Positions 24,408-35,479 of a stretch of DNA of 64,000 nucleotides are shown here, in pieces. Origin of the DNA: Pacificimonas sp036351775. GTDB taxonomy: Bacteria; Pseudomonadota; Alphaproteobacteria; Sphingomonadales; Sphingomonadaceae. The notes under the pieces were generated by a model. The model made no database searches and was not told the DNA's origin. It was given only the letters and a program-made list of their open reading frames with translations. The position numbers were made by a program, and so were the translations under genes. The first letter of the stretch is position 1. Each line of letters opens with the position of its first letter. The DNA lies in the NCBI GenBank assembly GCA_036351775.1, contig JAZBPX010000023.1:62001-126000 (forward strand), in the 5' to 3' direction.

Positions 24408-24847
24408 CGTGTCCACGCTGGTTTCCGCTGATCCTAGACTAGGAAGTGATTCGGTTCGCTGGACACAGCCCGCCAAGACGGCGGGCATAGAAAACGGGGC
24501 ACCGCCGCTCCCACGGGGAACCGGGCACCCCTCCATCCAACGCTGGCGCGGCTACCACCCCCTCCACCGAATCGCAAGCGGTGTGGGAGGACCGGAATGG
24601 ATATGGCGGTGCGGCCTTTGCGTCGGCTTTGCGGTGCCGGATGCCGCGATAGCCCAAAGCTGGGTCGTCCCATGACCTTGCCACCGCATGATCAAGGGAA
24701 GGCGGGTGTCGGTATTCTTTACGTTCTTCGACCTGCGCGAACGCAAAGCCAAACCTAAATCATTGTTTCTAAGGCGAACTCAGTATCTGGCACCAAACTT
24801 GCATTAGATTAGTGGTCATTACCCATCCGCTCTTCAGGGGGAAGATT
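24408..24847. other. Long intergenic region upstream of atpH and the PEP-CTERM gene
   Basis: About 440 bases between divergent transcripts. Identifiable items are a small stem CCCGCC/GGCGGG (about 24470-24486) near the atp side and a sigma-54-type promoter at 24788-24803. Short open frames across 24434-24752 have no convincing ribosome-binding site or recognisable product. No tRNA, 4.5S, 6S or tmRNA signature was recognised. Confidence 0.5.
24788..24803 (+). promoter_or_regulatory. Sigma-54 (RpoN) promoter of the PEP-CTERM protein gene
   Basis: TGGCACCAAACTTGCA matches the -24/-12 consensus TGGCACGNNNNTTGCW at every defined position except one (C for G at position 7). The GG and GC doublets are correctly spaced. 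Transcription would start near 24814, giving a leader of about 34 bases with AGGGGGAAG as ribosome-binding site. Sigma-54 control of PEP-CTERM proteins (PrsK/PrsR systems) is known. Confidence 0.75.
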
Positions 24848-25573
24848 ATGTTGCTTCGTTCAATCGCCGCCGCTTCTGCTCTTTTGGTTGCTGCGCCGGC
24901 CGCAGCGACAATCACCGTCGTCTTCGACGGCTTTGTCGAGGGTGCCGCCGATTTCGACGCCACTGTGGCGCTCGCGGGCGGAACGGTTTCAACCTTCTCC
25001 CTCGTCCCGGGAACGAGCGGCAACCCGCTCGACGTCGGCGACTTCACGATCGCTCGCAACAATGGCTCCACAGTTTCCGTTGGCAGCGCGCAGATCGCCA
25101 ACAACTCCAGCCCATCGATTTCCACGTCGGGCGGCGTTATCAGCATCGACCCCGCGGGGACGGGCCCCGGCCTTCTGGCGAAGGGTTCGGGCCTGACGCT
25201 CACCTTCGACAATCCGATCAATGCGATCGGTTTCGAGGTCGAGGACTGGGCCACCTGCTGCGCGCCGTCGGACCTTTACATCCAGTTCGGGACCAGTGCG
25301 CCGATCCTCGTCGGCGAGTCCAACACAACCGGTGATCAGTACCTCTCCAATGGCGGGGCCGGCGTTTTCGTCGCCGCGTTCGATGATACCGACACCTTCT
25401 CGCAGGTCTCCTTCTGGGGCGACGGGTTCGGTGAAGTCCTGACCTGGGGCGGCACGGTCCGCTTTGCCGAGATCGACGAAGGCTCGCTGCCTCCCGCAGT
25501 TCCGGCTCCCGGTGCCCTTGGCCTGCTCGGTCTTGGTGCGCTGCTGATCGGTGCGCGTCGCCGCCGCGGCTAG
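24848..25573 (+). CDS. PEP-CTERM sorting domain protein
   Basis: 241 aa. A Sec signal peptide (residues 1-21, ending APAAA-T) directs export. A beta-rich extracellular domain with many Gly, Ser, Thr and Asn residues follows (about 22-210). The C-terminus is the sorting signal: VPAPGALGLLGLGALLIGARRRRG, that is a PxP-type motif, a hydrophobic helix and an Arg cluster, recognised by an exosortase. No exosortase gene is in the window. A sigma-54-type promoter at 24788-24803 precedes it. The domain contains a Cys-Cys pair (ATCCAPSD). The function is unknown; such proteins are usually tied to exopolysaccharide or biofilm surfaces. Confidence 0.85.
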   Translation: MLLRSIAAASALLVAAPAAATITVVFDGFVEGAADFDATVALAGGTVSTFSLVPGTSGNPLDVGDFTIARNNGSTVSVGSAQIANNSSPSISTSGGVISIDPAGTGPGLLAKGSGLTLTFDNPINAIGFEVEDWATCCAPSDLYIQFGTSAPILVGESNTTGDQYLSNGGAGVFVAAFDDTDTFSQVSFWGDGFGEVLTWGGTVRFAEIDEGSLPPAVPAPGALGLLGLGALLIGARRRRG

Positions 25574-25598
25574 GCCCCTCTGACCATGGGGCGGCGTG

Positions 25599-26201
25599 TC
25601 AGCCGCCCCAGATCTCCGCGAGGCGCGCATCGCGGCCGCAGCCCGTGCGGTAGAAATTGTAGCGCACCGGGTTCTTGTCCGAATAGTCTTGGTGATAGCC
25701 CTCCGCGGTCCAGAAGGTTGGCGCATCGAGGATTGCCGTCACGACTTCCTGATTCGGAAAGCGCTGCACAACCTCCGCGCGTGATTCCTCCGCAGCGGTC
25801 CGCTCCTCCGCGTTCGCCGGGAAGATCGCGGCGCGGTAGCTGGACCCCTTGTCGCAGAACTGGCCGACCGGATCGAACGGATCAACATTCTGCCAGAACA
25901 CGTCCAGCAGCTCGTCATAGCTGACGACTTCCGGATCATAGCTGACGCGCACCGCCTCGTAGTGACCCGTACCGCCCGCGGTGACCTCTTCGTAGGTCGG
26001 GTTCTCCGTATGGCCGCCCGCATAGCCGGAGACCGCCTCAATGACGCCGTCGACCTTCTCGAAATCGGCCTCCGCGCACCAGAAGCAGCCCATGGCGAAG
26101 TAGGCGCGCTCCTCATTGGCGGGATCGGTAGCACTGTCCTGCGCGGTGGCGGAGCAGGACAGGGTCAGGAGCACGGTAGCGGCGAGTGCGGAAAGGCGCA
26201 T
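25599..26201 (-). CDS. msrA: Periplasmic peptide-methionine (S)-S-oxide reductase
   Basis: Repairs oxidised methionine in exported proteins. From ATG 26201 it is 200 aa: a Sec signal peptide (RLSALAATVLLTLSCSATAQ, cleavage after ATA or AQ), then the MsrA domain with catalytic GCFWCAE, GYAGGHTENPTYEEV and the GTGHYEAVRV block. The catalytic Cys is present. The start at 26201 has GAGGA about ten bases upstream; ATG 26219 lacks any ribosome-binding site. It follows msrB on the same strand by about 30 bases (operon msrB-msrA). Confidence 0.93.
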   Translation of the reverse strand: MRLSALAATVLLTLSCSATAQDSATDPANEERAYFAMGCFWCAEADFEKVDGVIEAVSGYAGGHTENPTYEEVTAGGTGHYEAVRVSYDPEVVSYDELLDVFWQNVDPFDPVGQFCDKGSSYRAAIFPANAEERTAAEESRAEVVQRFPNQEVVTAILDAPTFWTAEGYHQDYSDKNPVRYNFYRTGCGRDARLAEIWGG

Positions 26202-26233
26202 GGGTCGGAATATCCTCATCGTGAATGACTGTG

Positions 26234-26734
26234 TCAGGATTTCGGTACCGGCACGAAGTCGAGCGCCGCGCCGTTCAGGCAGTGGCGCTTTCCCGTCGGC
26301 GCGGGACCGTCATCGAAGACATGGCCCAGATGGCCGCCGCAATTGGCGCAGTGGACCTCAGTCCGCACCATGAACAGCGACCGGTCGTGGGCATAACCGA
26401 CCGCGTTTTCGACCGGCGCATAGAAGCTCGGCCAGCCGGTCCCGGAATCATACTTCGTCGCGGACGTATAAACGCGGTTGCCGCACCCGGCACAGCGGAA
26501 GACGCCGCGGCGCTTTTCGTCGTCGAGCGGACTGCTGAAGGCGCGTTCGGTCCCGGCCTCTCGCAGAACGTAATATTCCTCGTCCGTCAGGCGCTCACGC
26601 CATTCAGCGTCGGTGAGTGTGAAGGGATAGTCCCCGGTCGCATGCGGATTGGCCCAGGCGCGGCTGGACAGGCCCGCCACGAGAGCAGCGGACGACAGGG
26701 CACCGATCAGGCGGCGGCGGTCGATTATCATCAT
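26234..26734 (-). CDS. msrB: Tat-exported peptide-methionine (R)-S-oxide reductase
   Basis: 166 aa from ATG 26734. A twin-arginine leader (IDRRRLIGALSSAALVAGL ... SRAWA-NP) suggests folded export by Tat. The MsrB domain has two CxxC zinc pairs (CAGCGNRVYTS and CANCGGHLGHVFDDGP) and the catalytic Cys in RHCLNGAAL. The start is one of three near-adjacent ATGs (26743, 26734, 26731); GGGGAG abuts the first and is 9 bases before the second. Together with msrA it gives the periplasm repair of both methionine sulfoxide stereoisomers. Confidence 0.92.
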   Translation of the reverse strand: MMIIDRRRLIGALSSAALVAGLSSRAWANPHATGDYPFTLTDAEWRERLTDEEYYVLREAGTERAFSSPLDDEKRRGVFRCAGCGNRVYTSATKYDSGTGWPSFYAPVENAVGYAHDRSLFMVRTEVHCANCGGHLGHVFDDGPAPTGKRHCLNGAALDFVPVPKS

Positions 26735-26917
26735 AGTCTCCATCTCCCCAAACTGTTCGTCCGGGGATGCCGTTCCGTTACGGCAAACGGAGATTTTGCC
26801 CCCGCGCGAGGAGGGTAGCTGCGACGATGTGTCGTTTCCGGTTCGCGGTCATCTCCCGGTGATTCAAGCGCGGGGCGGCACAGGGCGGCTTCCACACGGA
26901 AGCACGCGCAAACCAAA

Positions 26918-27265
26918 TTACGCGCGCTCTTTCTCCACCAGCTTGGTGAGAGAAATCCCTAGGCGCTCGGCATGGGCACGGACGCGGGGCCATTCCTGTG
27001 TCAGGAAGACCCGGCGCTCGTCATCAACCAGCCGCTCGCGCGCGCCCGCCACGACGAAGAGGCCAAGGCCGCGGCGCGCCTCGACGATGCCGGCGACCTG
27101 CAGCTCCTGATAGGCCTTCGACACGGTCAGCGGGTTCACGCTTTCCTCGGCGGCGAGCATGCGGACGGAGGGAAGCGCCTCCCCGACACCGAAATTCTCG
27201 TCGATGATCGCGGCGGCAATACGGTCGCGAATTTGCAGGTAGATGGGACGGTCGGACTGTTTCAT
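26918..27265 (-). CDS. GntR-family transcriptional regulator, YtrA subfamily
   Basis: A 115-aa regulator. The N-terminal winged helix (PIYLQIRDRIAAAIIDENFGVGEALPSVRMLAAEESVNPLTVSKAYQEL, about 7-56) is the GntR signature, and the short C-terminal domain of about 45 residues defines the YtrA subgroup. YtrA regulators usually control an ABC transporter in the same operon; none follows here, where msrB-msrA comes after 183 bases. The target may therefore be the divergent antiporter gene, msrB-msrA or itself. The palindrome at 27268-27289 next to its start supports autoregulation. Confidence 0.88.
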   Translation of the reverse strand: MKQSDRPIYLQIRDRIAAAIIDENFGVGEALPSVRMLAAEESVNPLTVSKAYQELQVAGIVEARRGLGLFVVAGARERLVDDERRVFLTQEWPRVRAHAERLGISLTKLVEKERA

Positions 27266-27267
27266 GA

Positions 27268-27289
27268 CTGTCTTAAACTAATATAACAG
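27268..27289. promoter_or_regulatory. Putative operator for the YtrA-type regulator
   Basis: CTGT and ACAG arms (27268-27271 and 27286-27289) bracket an AT-rich core, TTAAACTAATATAA, that is itself roughly symmetric. It begins two bases upstream of the regulator's ATG and is the only AT-rich block in the region. It also lies in the 106-base gap to the divergent antiporter gene. Confidence 0.5.
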
Positions 27290-27371
27290 CAACTCACGTC
27301 AACCCGCCTGCTATGGCCGTACGCATAGACCCCGACTATGTCGCTCCTGAACAGGCGGGACTCGGGGTGCG

Positions 27372-29006
27372 ATGGCGGGCGACATTCACGGCGCGGTGGA
27401 GATCATCCAGCCTGCGGTGATCCTTCTGGGGCTCGGCGTGGGCGCCGCGGTCCTGTCCCACGCTCTGAAGCTGAGTCCCATCGTCGGCTACATTGCCATC
27501 GGCGCCCTGATTTCAGCGCTCGGGTTCGCGGGCGAGTTCGACGGCCCGGTCGTCGCAACGCTGGCCGAGGCGGGCGTGATGTTCCTGCTGTTCAACCTCG
27601 GCCTGCATTTCTCGCTGGCCAGGATCCGCGAGGAAGCCGGCAACATCTTCGGCTTCGGTGCCCTGCAGATGCTGGTCGCGGGCGGCGGCTTTTCCGCTCT
27701 TGGGCTGGTGCTTGGGTTCGAGCCGATGGCGGCGATCATCGGCGGCATGGCGCTCGGCCTCAGTTCCACCGCCGTCGTCATCGGCCTGATCCGGGACCGC
27801 GACCAGGAAGACTGCCCGGTCGGCCGCGCGGCGCAGTCGATCCTGATCTTTCAGGACATCGCCGCGATCATGCTGCTGGTGACAGCGGGTGCGCTCGGTG
27901 CGGAGGGCAGTCTTGGCGGTGCGCTTGGCCTCGCTGCGGTCAAGGCCCTGGCGGCGTTCGTGATTGCCGTGCTGTTTGCCCGTTACCTGACGGAGCCGCT
28001 GTTCCGCCTAATCTCGCGCACGTCCATGGGCGAGGTCTATACCGCGACCGCGCTGTTCCTGGCGCTGGCGGCGGGCTGGGCCACGGGCGCGGCGGGCCTG
28101 TCGCTGACACTGGGTGCGTTCCTCGGCGGCATGGCAATTGCCGAATCGCGCTACCGCGTTCTCGTCCAGACCGAGATCGAGGCGTTTCGCGGGCTGTTCC
28201 TGGGATTCTTCTTCATGACCGTGGGCCTCGGCCTCGACATGGCCGTGCTCGCGGACCGCTGGCCTTACATTATCGGCGTGGCAGGCCTGCTGATCGTGAT
28301 GAAATGCGGGCTGAATATCGGCGCGGCACTGGTCAATCGCTGGTCAGTGCCAGGGTCGGTGCAGCTCGGCTTCCTTCTCGGCCAGGGATCGGAATTCGCG
28401 CTCGTGCTGTTCGCGATTCCAGCCGTTGCCGGGCTGTTGGGGGCCGAGACCGTGGCCGTCCTGATCGCCGCCATCGCGCTTAGCCTTGCGCTGACACCGA
28501 CCGTATCGAACATCGGGCGCCGGTTCGCGGGCAAGCTTCGCACCGGACCGGCGGACGAGAAGCTGGGCGCGGGCCGCGCGCCAATCGTCATTCTCGGCCT
28601 TGCCGATCATGGCCGCGCCGTCGCCGATGGCCTGCGCGAGGCCGGGGTCGACTATCTCGCCGTCGAGTTCGACCAGCCGCGATTCGAGCAGGCGGTCGCA
28701 GACGGTTATGATGTGCACTATGCGTCAACGGGCGACCCGCGCAGCTGGGACGTGCTGTCGATGGCCAGCCGGGAGGCGATCGTCCTGACCGCCGCGCGCA
28801 CTGAACGAATCCGGGAGCTGGAACCGCTGGTGAAGGCGCGCCTGCCCAACCTCGCCCGTTTCGTGCCGGTGACCGGCAACGAGCCGGAGGGGCATCTGGA
28901 GGGTACGGGCGTGGTGCCGGTCAATGTCGCGGGGGCAGCGGGGTATCAGCCACTGCTTGACGCGATCCTCGCCGAACTGGACGGCGGCGCAAAGGGGACT
29001 GCGTGA
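27372..29006 (+). CDS. CPA2 family cation/proton antiporter, KefB-like
   Basis: A 544-aa membrane protein. About twelve helices (residues 10-375) include LSHALKLSPIVGYIAIGALISALGF, LFNLGLHFSL and SSTAVVIGLI, the CPA2 core. The acidic QDIAA site is near 160 and a GQGSEFALVLF block near 340. The C-terminal domain (about 405-540) resembles a TrkA-N/RCK fold, but the nucleotide-binding loop reads GLADHG instead of the usual GxGRxG. It could be a K+/H+ antiporter or efflux system protecting against electrophiles or pH stress. It diverges from the GntR gene. The function is clear at family level only. Confidence 0.87.
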   Translation: MAGDIHGAVEIIQPAVILLGLGVGAAVLSHALKLSPIVGYIAIGALISALGFAGEFDGPVVATLAEAGVMFLLFNLGLHFSLARIREEAGNIFGFGALQMLVAGGGFSALGLVLGFEPMAAIIGGMALGLSSTAVVIGLIRDRDQEDCPVGRAAQSILIFQDIAAIMLLVTAGALGAEGSLGGALGLAAVKALAAFVIAVLFARYLTEPLFRLISRTSMGEVYTATALFLALAAGWATGAAGLSLTLGAFLGGMAIAESRYRVLVQTEIEAFRGLFLGFFFMTVGLGLDMAVLADRWPYIIGVAGLLIVMKCGLNIGAALVNRWSVPGSVQLGFLLGQGSEFALVLFAIPAVAGLLGAETVAVLIAAIALSLALTPTVSNIGRRFAGKLRTGPADEKLGAGRAPIVILGLADHGRAVADGLREAGVDYLAVEFDQPRFEQAVADGYDVHYASTGDPRSWDVLSMASREAIVLTAARTERIRELEPLVKARLPNLARFVPVTGNEPEGHLEGTGVVPVNVAGAAGYQPLLDAILAELDGGAKGTA

Positions 29007-29021
29007 GCATGGCTGGCCTCG

Positions 29022-31637
29022 TCAGTCGCCATCCGCAACCAACCGCTTCAGCTCGTAGATCAGGTCAAGCGCTGCTCTTGGCGTAAGCTCGTCGGCGGCG
29101 ATTTCGGACAGGCGGTCGCGCAGCTTGTCCGCGGGCTCTTCAGAGGGCGTAGCATTGGCCGAGAAGAGCGGCAGCCCCTCCAGTCCCGCCGCGATGCCGC
29201 CGGTTTCGGCGCGCCGGGTTTCGAGCTTTGCCAGCACTTCGGCGGCGCGCGCGACGGTCGGATCGGGCAGGCCTGCCAGCCGCGCAACGGCGAGACCGTA
29301 GCTCTTGTCGGCGGCGCCGCGGATGACCTCGTGCAGGAACACGAGCGCGCCCTTCCATTCGCGCACGCGCACAGTGGCAAGTTCGAGCTGTTTCAGGCGT
29401 TCGGCGAGGCCAGTCAGTTCATGATAGTGGCTGGCGAACAGGCAGCGCGCGCGCAGCTGGTCATGCACCGCCTCCAGCACCGCCCAGGCGATGGCGAGCC
29501 CGTCATAGGTGGAGGTGCCGCGCCCGACCTCATCAAGGATGATGAGCGAGCGTTCGGTCGCCTGGTTGAGGATCGCCGCGGTCTCGACCATTTCCACCAT
29601 GAAGGTCGAGCGCCCCTCCGCCAGATTGTCCGAAGCGCCGACGCGGCTGAACAGCCGGTCGACGACACCGATCTCTGCGCGGGTGGCCGGCACGAACGCC
29701 CCGGCCTGCGCCAGGATGGCGATCAGCGCGTTCTGGCGCAGAAAGGTTGATTTGCCGGCCATGTTCGGGCCGGTCACGAGCCACACATGCTGCGTGCGGC
29801 CAAGGTCACAGTCGTTCGCGACGAACTGGCCGGCGGCCGTCGCGGCCTCGACGACCGGATGCCGCCCGCCCTCGATACAGAATGCCTGCCCGTCGCCGAC
29901 CTGCGGGCGCACCCAGGCGCGCTGCGCGGCCAGGTGCGCGTGCGAGGCGGCGACGTCGAGCCGGGCGAGTGCAGCGGCTGTGCGTTCGATCATCTCGGCG
30001 GCGGCGAGAACCTGTTCGCGCAGCGCCTGGAAATACTCGGCTTCCATCTGGAGCGCGCGGGACTGGGCCTGCGTGATCTTGCGGGCAAGTTCGGCCAGCG
30101 CCTCCGAATTGAACCGCACCGCGCTCGCCAGCGTCTGGCGGTGCGCGAAGCCGCTGTCTGCCGCCATCAGCGCATCGGCATGTTTCGCGGTCACCTCGAT
30201 GAAATAGCCAAGGACGTTGTTGTGCTTGATCTTCAGCGCCGTGACGCCGGTCTGCTGACGGTATTCGGTTTCCAATGCCACGATGTGCTGGCGGGCGTCG
30301 CGGGCGAGACTGCGATGCTCGTCGAGCGCGGCGTCATGGCCCTCCGCGACGAACCCGCCCTCGGTCGCCGACACGCCCGGTTCGGCGACCAGCGCATTCG
30401 CCAATGCTGCGGTCAGCTCGCCGGTCGGGCCGATGGCGGCGAGCAACTCGGCGAGGATGGGCGGCGGGCCGAGCAGCCTGGCTTTCGCGAGCGCGGTCCT
30501 GATGTTTTCAGCGGCAAACAGCCCGTCGCGGATCAGGCCGAGATCGCGCGGATTGCCCCGCCCCGCCGCGAGCCGCCCGAGCGCACGTTCGAGGTCCGGC
30601 ACCGCCTTCAGCGCATCGCGAAGCCGGTCACGGACGGACGGTCCCGCCTCGAACGCCGCGACGAGATCGAGACGGAGGGCAATCTCTGCCGCATCGGTCA
30701 GCGGCGCGCCGAGGTCCTCGGCTAGCAGCCGCGCGCCGCCCGCGGTTTTCGTCTCGTCGATGCAGGCGAGCAGCGATCCGGCGCGCTGACCCTTTTGCGT
30801 GCGGGTGATCTCAAGGCTGTCGCGCGTCGCGGAATCGATGGCCATGTGCGCCCCAGTCCGGGCCTGCGCGGGCGGACGAAGGCGCGCGCCCGCCGACAGC
30901 TGCGTTGCCTCGACATAGGCCAGCAGCGCGCCCGCAGCGGCCAGCTCCGCGCGCGAAAAATCGCCGAGCGCATCGAGCGTACCGATGGCAAACCGCACCT
31001 TCAGCCGCGCCTCCGCCCGGACGCTGTCGAAATCCGATTTCGGCAGCGGGGTGAGCGGCCAGCCCTCGAGGTCGGCATCCTCCGGCACGAGCAGTTCGGA
31101 CGGGGACAGCCGCGCCAGCTGCGCGGACCGTTCACTGTCAGCCAGCGCCATCGTTGTGAACGCGCCGGTCGACAGGTCGCACCAGGCGAGCGCTTCCTTG
31201 CCGCCCGCCTCGGCCAGCGCCGCGAGGTAATTGCTCTCGCGCGCATCGAGAAGCGCTTCTTCGGTCAGCGTGCCGGGCGTAACCACGCGGACGATCTCGC
31301 GGCGAACGACGGATTTGGAGCCGCGCTTCTTCGCCTCTGCCGGATCCTCGGTCTGTTCGGCGATGGCGACCCGGAAACCCCTGGCGATCAGGCGGGCAAG
31401 ATAGCTTTCCGCCGAATGCACGGGCACGCCGCACATCGGGATGTCCTCGCCCGCATGCTGGCCGCGCTTGGTCAGCGCGATGTCGAGCGCGTCGGCCGCC
31501 TTCACCGCATCATCGAAGAACAGCTCGAAGAAATCGCCCATGCGGTAGAACAGCAGCGCGCCGTCCCCGGCCTCTGCCTTGATGGCGAGATACTGGGCCA
31601 TCATGGGCGTGGCAGCGGCTGTTGAACGCGAACTCAT
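29022..31637 (-). CDS. mutS: DNA mismatch repair protein MutS
   Basis: 871 aa. The mismatch-binding N-terminus carries GALLFYRMGDFFELFFDDAV (with the Phe-x-Glu wedge). The core and clamp fill about 120-560. The ATPase has TGPNMAGKSTFLRQ (Walker A, near 615) and DEVGRGTSTYDG (near 690). The C-terminal helix-turn-helix dimer region is present. The start at 31637 is favoured by AGGA five bases upstream; ATG 31643 is an alternative adding two codons. It stands alone, 15 bases from the convergent antiporter gene. Confidence 0.97.
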   Translation of the reverse strand: MSSRSTAAATPMMAQYLAIKAEAGDGALLFYRMGDFFELFFDDAVKAADALDIALTKRGQHAGEDIPMCGVPVHSAESYLARLIARGFRVAIAEQTEDPAEAKKRGSKSVVRREIVRVVTPGTLTEEALLDARESNYLAALAEAGGKEALAWCDLSTGAFTTMALADSERSAQLARLSPSELLVPEDADLEGWPLTPLPKSDFDSVRAEARLKVRFAIGTLDALGDFSRAELAAAGALLAYVEATQLSAGARLRPPAQARTGAHMAIDSATRDSLEITRTQKGQRAGSLLACIDETKTAGGARLLAEDLGAPLTDAAEIALRLDLVAAFEAGPSVRDRLRDALKAVPDLERALGRLAAGRGNPRDLGLIRDGLFAAENIRTALAKARLLGPPPILAELLAAIGPTGELTAALANALVAEPGVSATEGGFVAEGHDAALDEHRSLARDARQHIVALETEYRQQTGVTALKIKHNNVLGYFIEVTAKHADALMAADSGFAHRQTLASAVRFNSEALAELARKITQAQSRALQMEAEYFQALREQVLAAAEMIERTAAALARLDVAASHAHLAAQRAWVRPQVGDGQAFCIEGGRHPVVEAATAAGQFVANDCDLGRTQHVWLVTGPNMAGKSTFLRQNALIAILAQAGAFVPATRAEIGVVDRLFSRVGASDNLAEGRSTFMVEMVETAAILNQATERSLIILDEVGRGTSTYDGLAIAWAVLEAVHDQLRARCLFASHYHELTGLAERLKQLELATVRVREWKGALVFLHEVIRGAADKSYGLAVARLAGLPDPTVARAAEVLAKLETRRAETGGIAAGLEGLPLFSANATPSEEPADKLRDRLSEIAADELTPRAALDLIYELKRLVADGD

Positions 31638-31745
31638 GATCATCCTGTAGCCACCGCGCCCGCGATTCGGAACGGCAGGAGCAACGGACGCCCGCGCGCT
31701 TCGTTACAGGCAGAACCATCGCCTCACCGGAAGCGCCATCCCGCC

Positions 31746-32309
31746 ATGACCGACACCAGGAAATATCCGCTCCTCGCCGAGCCGCACATCCGCCTTTACG
31801 GGCCCATTGACCAGAACATGTACGACCGGTTTCGCGGCGACCTGAATCGCTGCGAACACGAGAAAACACTCGTCATCGCGTTAACAACACTAGGCGGAGA
31901 CCCGGAGCTTGCGCGGACGATGGGCGACGATGTCCGCCTGATGCGGGACCATAGCCAGCGCGAGATCCTCTTCCTCGGAAAGCAGGCGGTCTATTCCGCC
32001 GGGGCGACGTTCATGAGCTACTTCCCGCGTGAGAACCGGTTCCTGACGCGCGGAACCCGGCTGATGATCCACGAGCGGCAGATGAACGCGACGCTGACAC
32101 TGTCGGGACCGCTGCGCTCCTGCGTTGCAACGCTGAAGGCAAAGCTGCACGAGATCGAACATTCGATCCTGATCGAGGAAGAAGGGTTTCGCGCCATCGC
32201 CGAACAGTCGAACGTCGGCTTCGATGAAATCCGCGAGAAAGCGCCGGAAAACTGGTACATCGAGGCCGAAGAGGCCCGCGATCTGGGCCTGATCCTCGAT
32301 ATCATCTGA
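31746..32309 (+). CDS. ClpP-like serine peptidase homologue (S14 fold) with altered triad
   Basis: A 187-aa ClpP/crotonase-fold protein. Alignment by eye with ClpP gives the oxyanion-side LGGDPELA near 50, the nucleophile Ser84 in AVYSAGATFMSYF and the His109 in LMIHERQ. The third catalytic residue (Asp in ERDRFLS of E. coli ClpP) corresponds to Asn169 in PENWYIEAEEARDLGL. Spacing and length are those of ClpP, but identity is low and the GMAAS-type loop is missing. It is not next to clpX. It may be a specialised or inactive relative; Asn can replace Asp in some hydrolases. It diverges from mutS. Confidence 0.75.
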   Translation: MTDTRKYPLLAEPHIRLYGPIDQNMYDRFRGDLNRCEHEKTLVIALTTLGGDPELARTMGDDVRLMRDHSQREILFLGKQAVYSAGATFMSYFPRENRFLTRGTRLMIHERQMNATLTLSGPLRSCVATLKAKLHEIEHSILIEEEGFRAIAEQSNVGFDEIREKAPENWYIEAEEARDLGLILDII

Positions 32310-32390
32310 GGTTCGACACGCCTTGCGGGGTGGAAGCGCTTTCGCCAAGGCGGCGGTTGAGAAACCGGCACTAGCAGGGGCAGATTCGCC

Positions 32391-34664
<2,274 letters not shown>

Positions 34665-34674
34665 CCCTAACCGC

Positions 34675-35442
34675 ATGGCGCTTCCGCCGCTCTTCTTCAT
34701 CCACGGCATGTGGTCCACGCCCAAGGTCTGGGACTGGCTGAAGGCGCGCTATGAAGATCGCGGCTACCGCGTCTTCGCGCCCGCCCTGCCCTTTCATGAT
34801 GCCGACCGGGCGCAGCCGCCCGACCCGCTGCTCGCGACGACGGGCGTCCGCGATTATGTCGACGCACTGCTCGCCGCCGGACGCGAAGTTGGCGAAGCGC
34901 CGATCATCGTCGGGCATTCCATGGGCGGAATGCTGGCGCAGAAGCTGGCCGCCGAACAGGGCGCACGCGGCCTTGCCCTGCTGGCACCTGCCCCGACCGC
35001 GCAAACCGGCTCGCTCACCCTGAATTCGGCGCGAACGCTTCTCGGCGTAACAACATCGGGAAAGTGGTGGAAAAACCCCACCATGATCGATGAGCAGCGC
35101 GCGCGCTGGGGCATCTTCAACGGCGTTCCGGAGGCTGAGGTACGGGAAGCTTTGGGTGATCTCGTCTGGGATTCCGGGCGCGTGCTGTTCCAGATCGGCA
35201 TGCCCTTTGCCGACCGTGAGAAGGCGACCGACGTGGACTATTCCCGCCTCGACATGCCGGCCATCGTGATGGTGGGTGACGAGGATCGCATCACGCCCGT
35301 TGCCACCGCCCGCGCAACGGCACGCCGACTGGAAGGCGAGGTCGACTATATCGAGCTGCCCGGCGTCGGGCACTGGCTGTTCCACGATCCTGTGCGTGAG
35401 CGTGTGGCGGAGGAACTCGACCGTCTGATCCTGAGGATTTGA
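34675..35442 (+). CDS. Alpha/beta hydrolase
   Basis: A 255-aa serine hydrolase. The oxyanion strand FFIHGMW is at residues 7-13, the nucleophile elbow GHSMGG near 81-86 (Ser83), the acid in VMVGDEDRITP near 203 and the catalytic His in GVGHWLFHDP near 228. The domain is short with a modest lid. Substrate unknown. It starts 10 bases after maeB and is probably co-transcribed with it, although there is no evident metabolic link. Converges with rpoN across 37 bases. Confidence 0.82.
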   Translation: MALPPLFFIHGMWSTPKVWDWLKARYEDRGYRVFAPALPFHDADRAQPPDPLLATTGVRDYVDALLAAGREVGEAPIIVGHSMGGMLAQKLAAEQGARGLALLAPAPTAQTGSLTLNSARTLLGVTTSGKWWKNPTMIDEQRARWGIFNGVPEAEVREALGDLVWDSGRVLFQIGMPFADREKATDVDYSRLDMPAIVMVGDEDRITPVATARATARRLEGEVDYIELPGVGHWLFHDPVRERVAEELDRLILRI

Positions 35443-35479
35443 GCGCGGCCTGTTGACGGCCTGAGGACCACAGCGCGGT

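Noticed and set aside
24434..24752. Short open frames in the atpH/PEP-CTERM gap as genes, or a structural RNA
   Set aside because: The frames overlap each other on the same strand without ribosome-binding sites. I looked for conserved tmRNA, 6S, 4.5S and RNase P sequence signatures and found none.
26778..26993. Small gene after the GntR regulator
   Set aside because: The only open frame starts right against its GGGAG (no spacing), and the product matches nothing recognisable.
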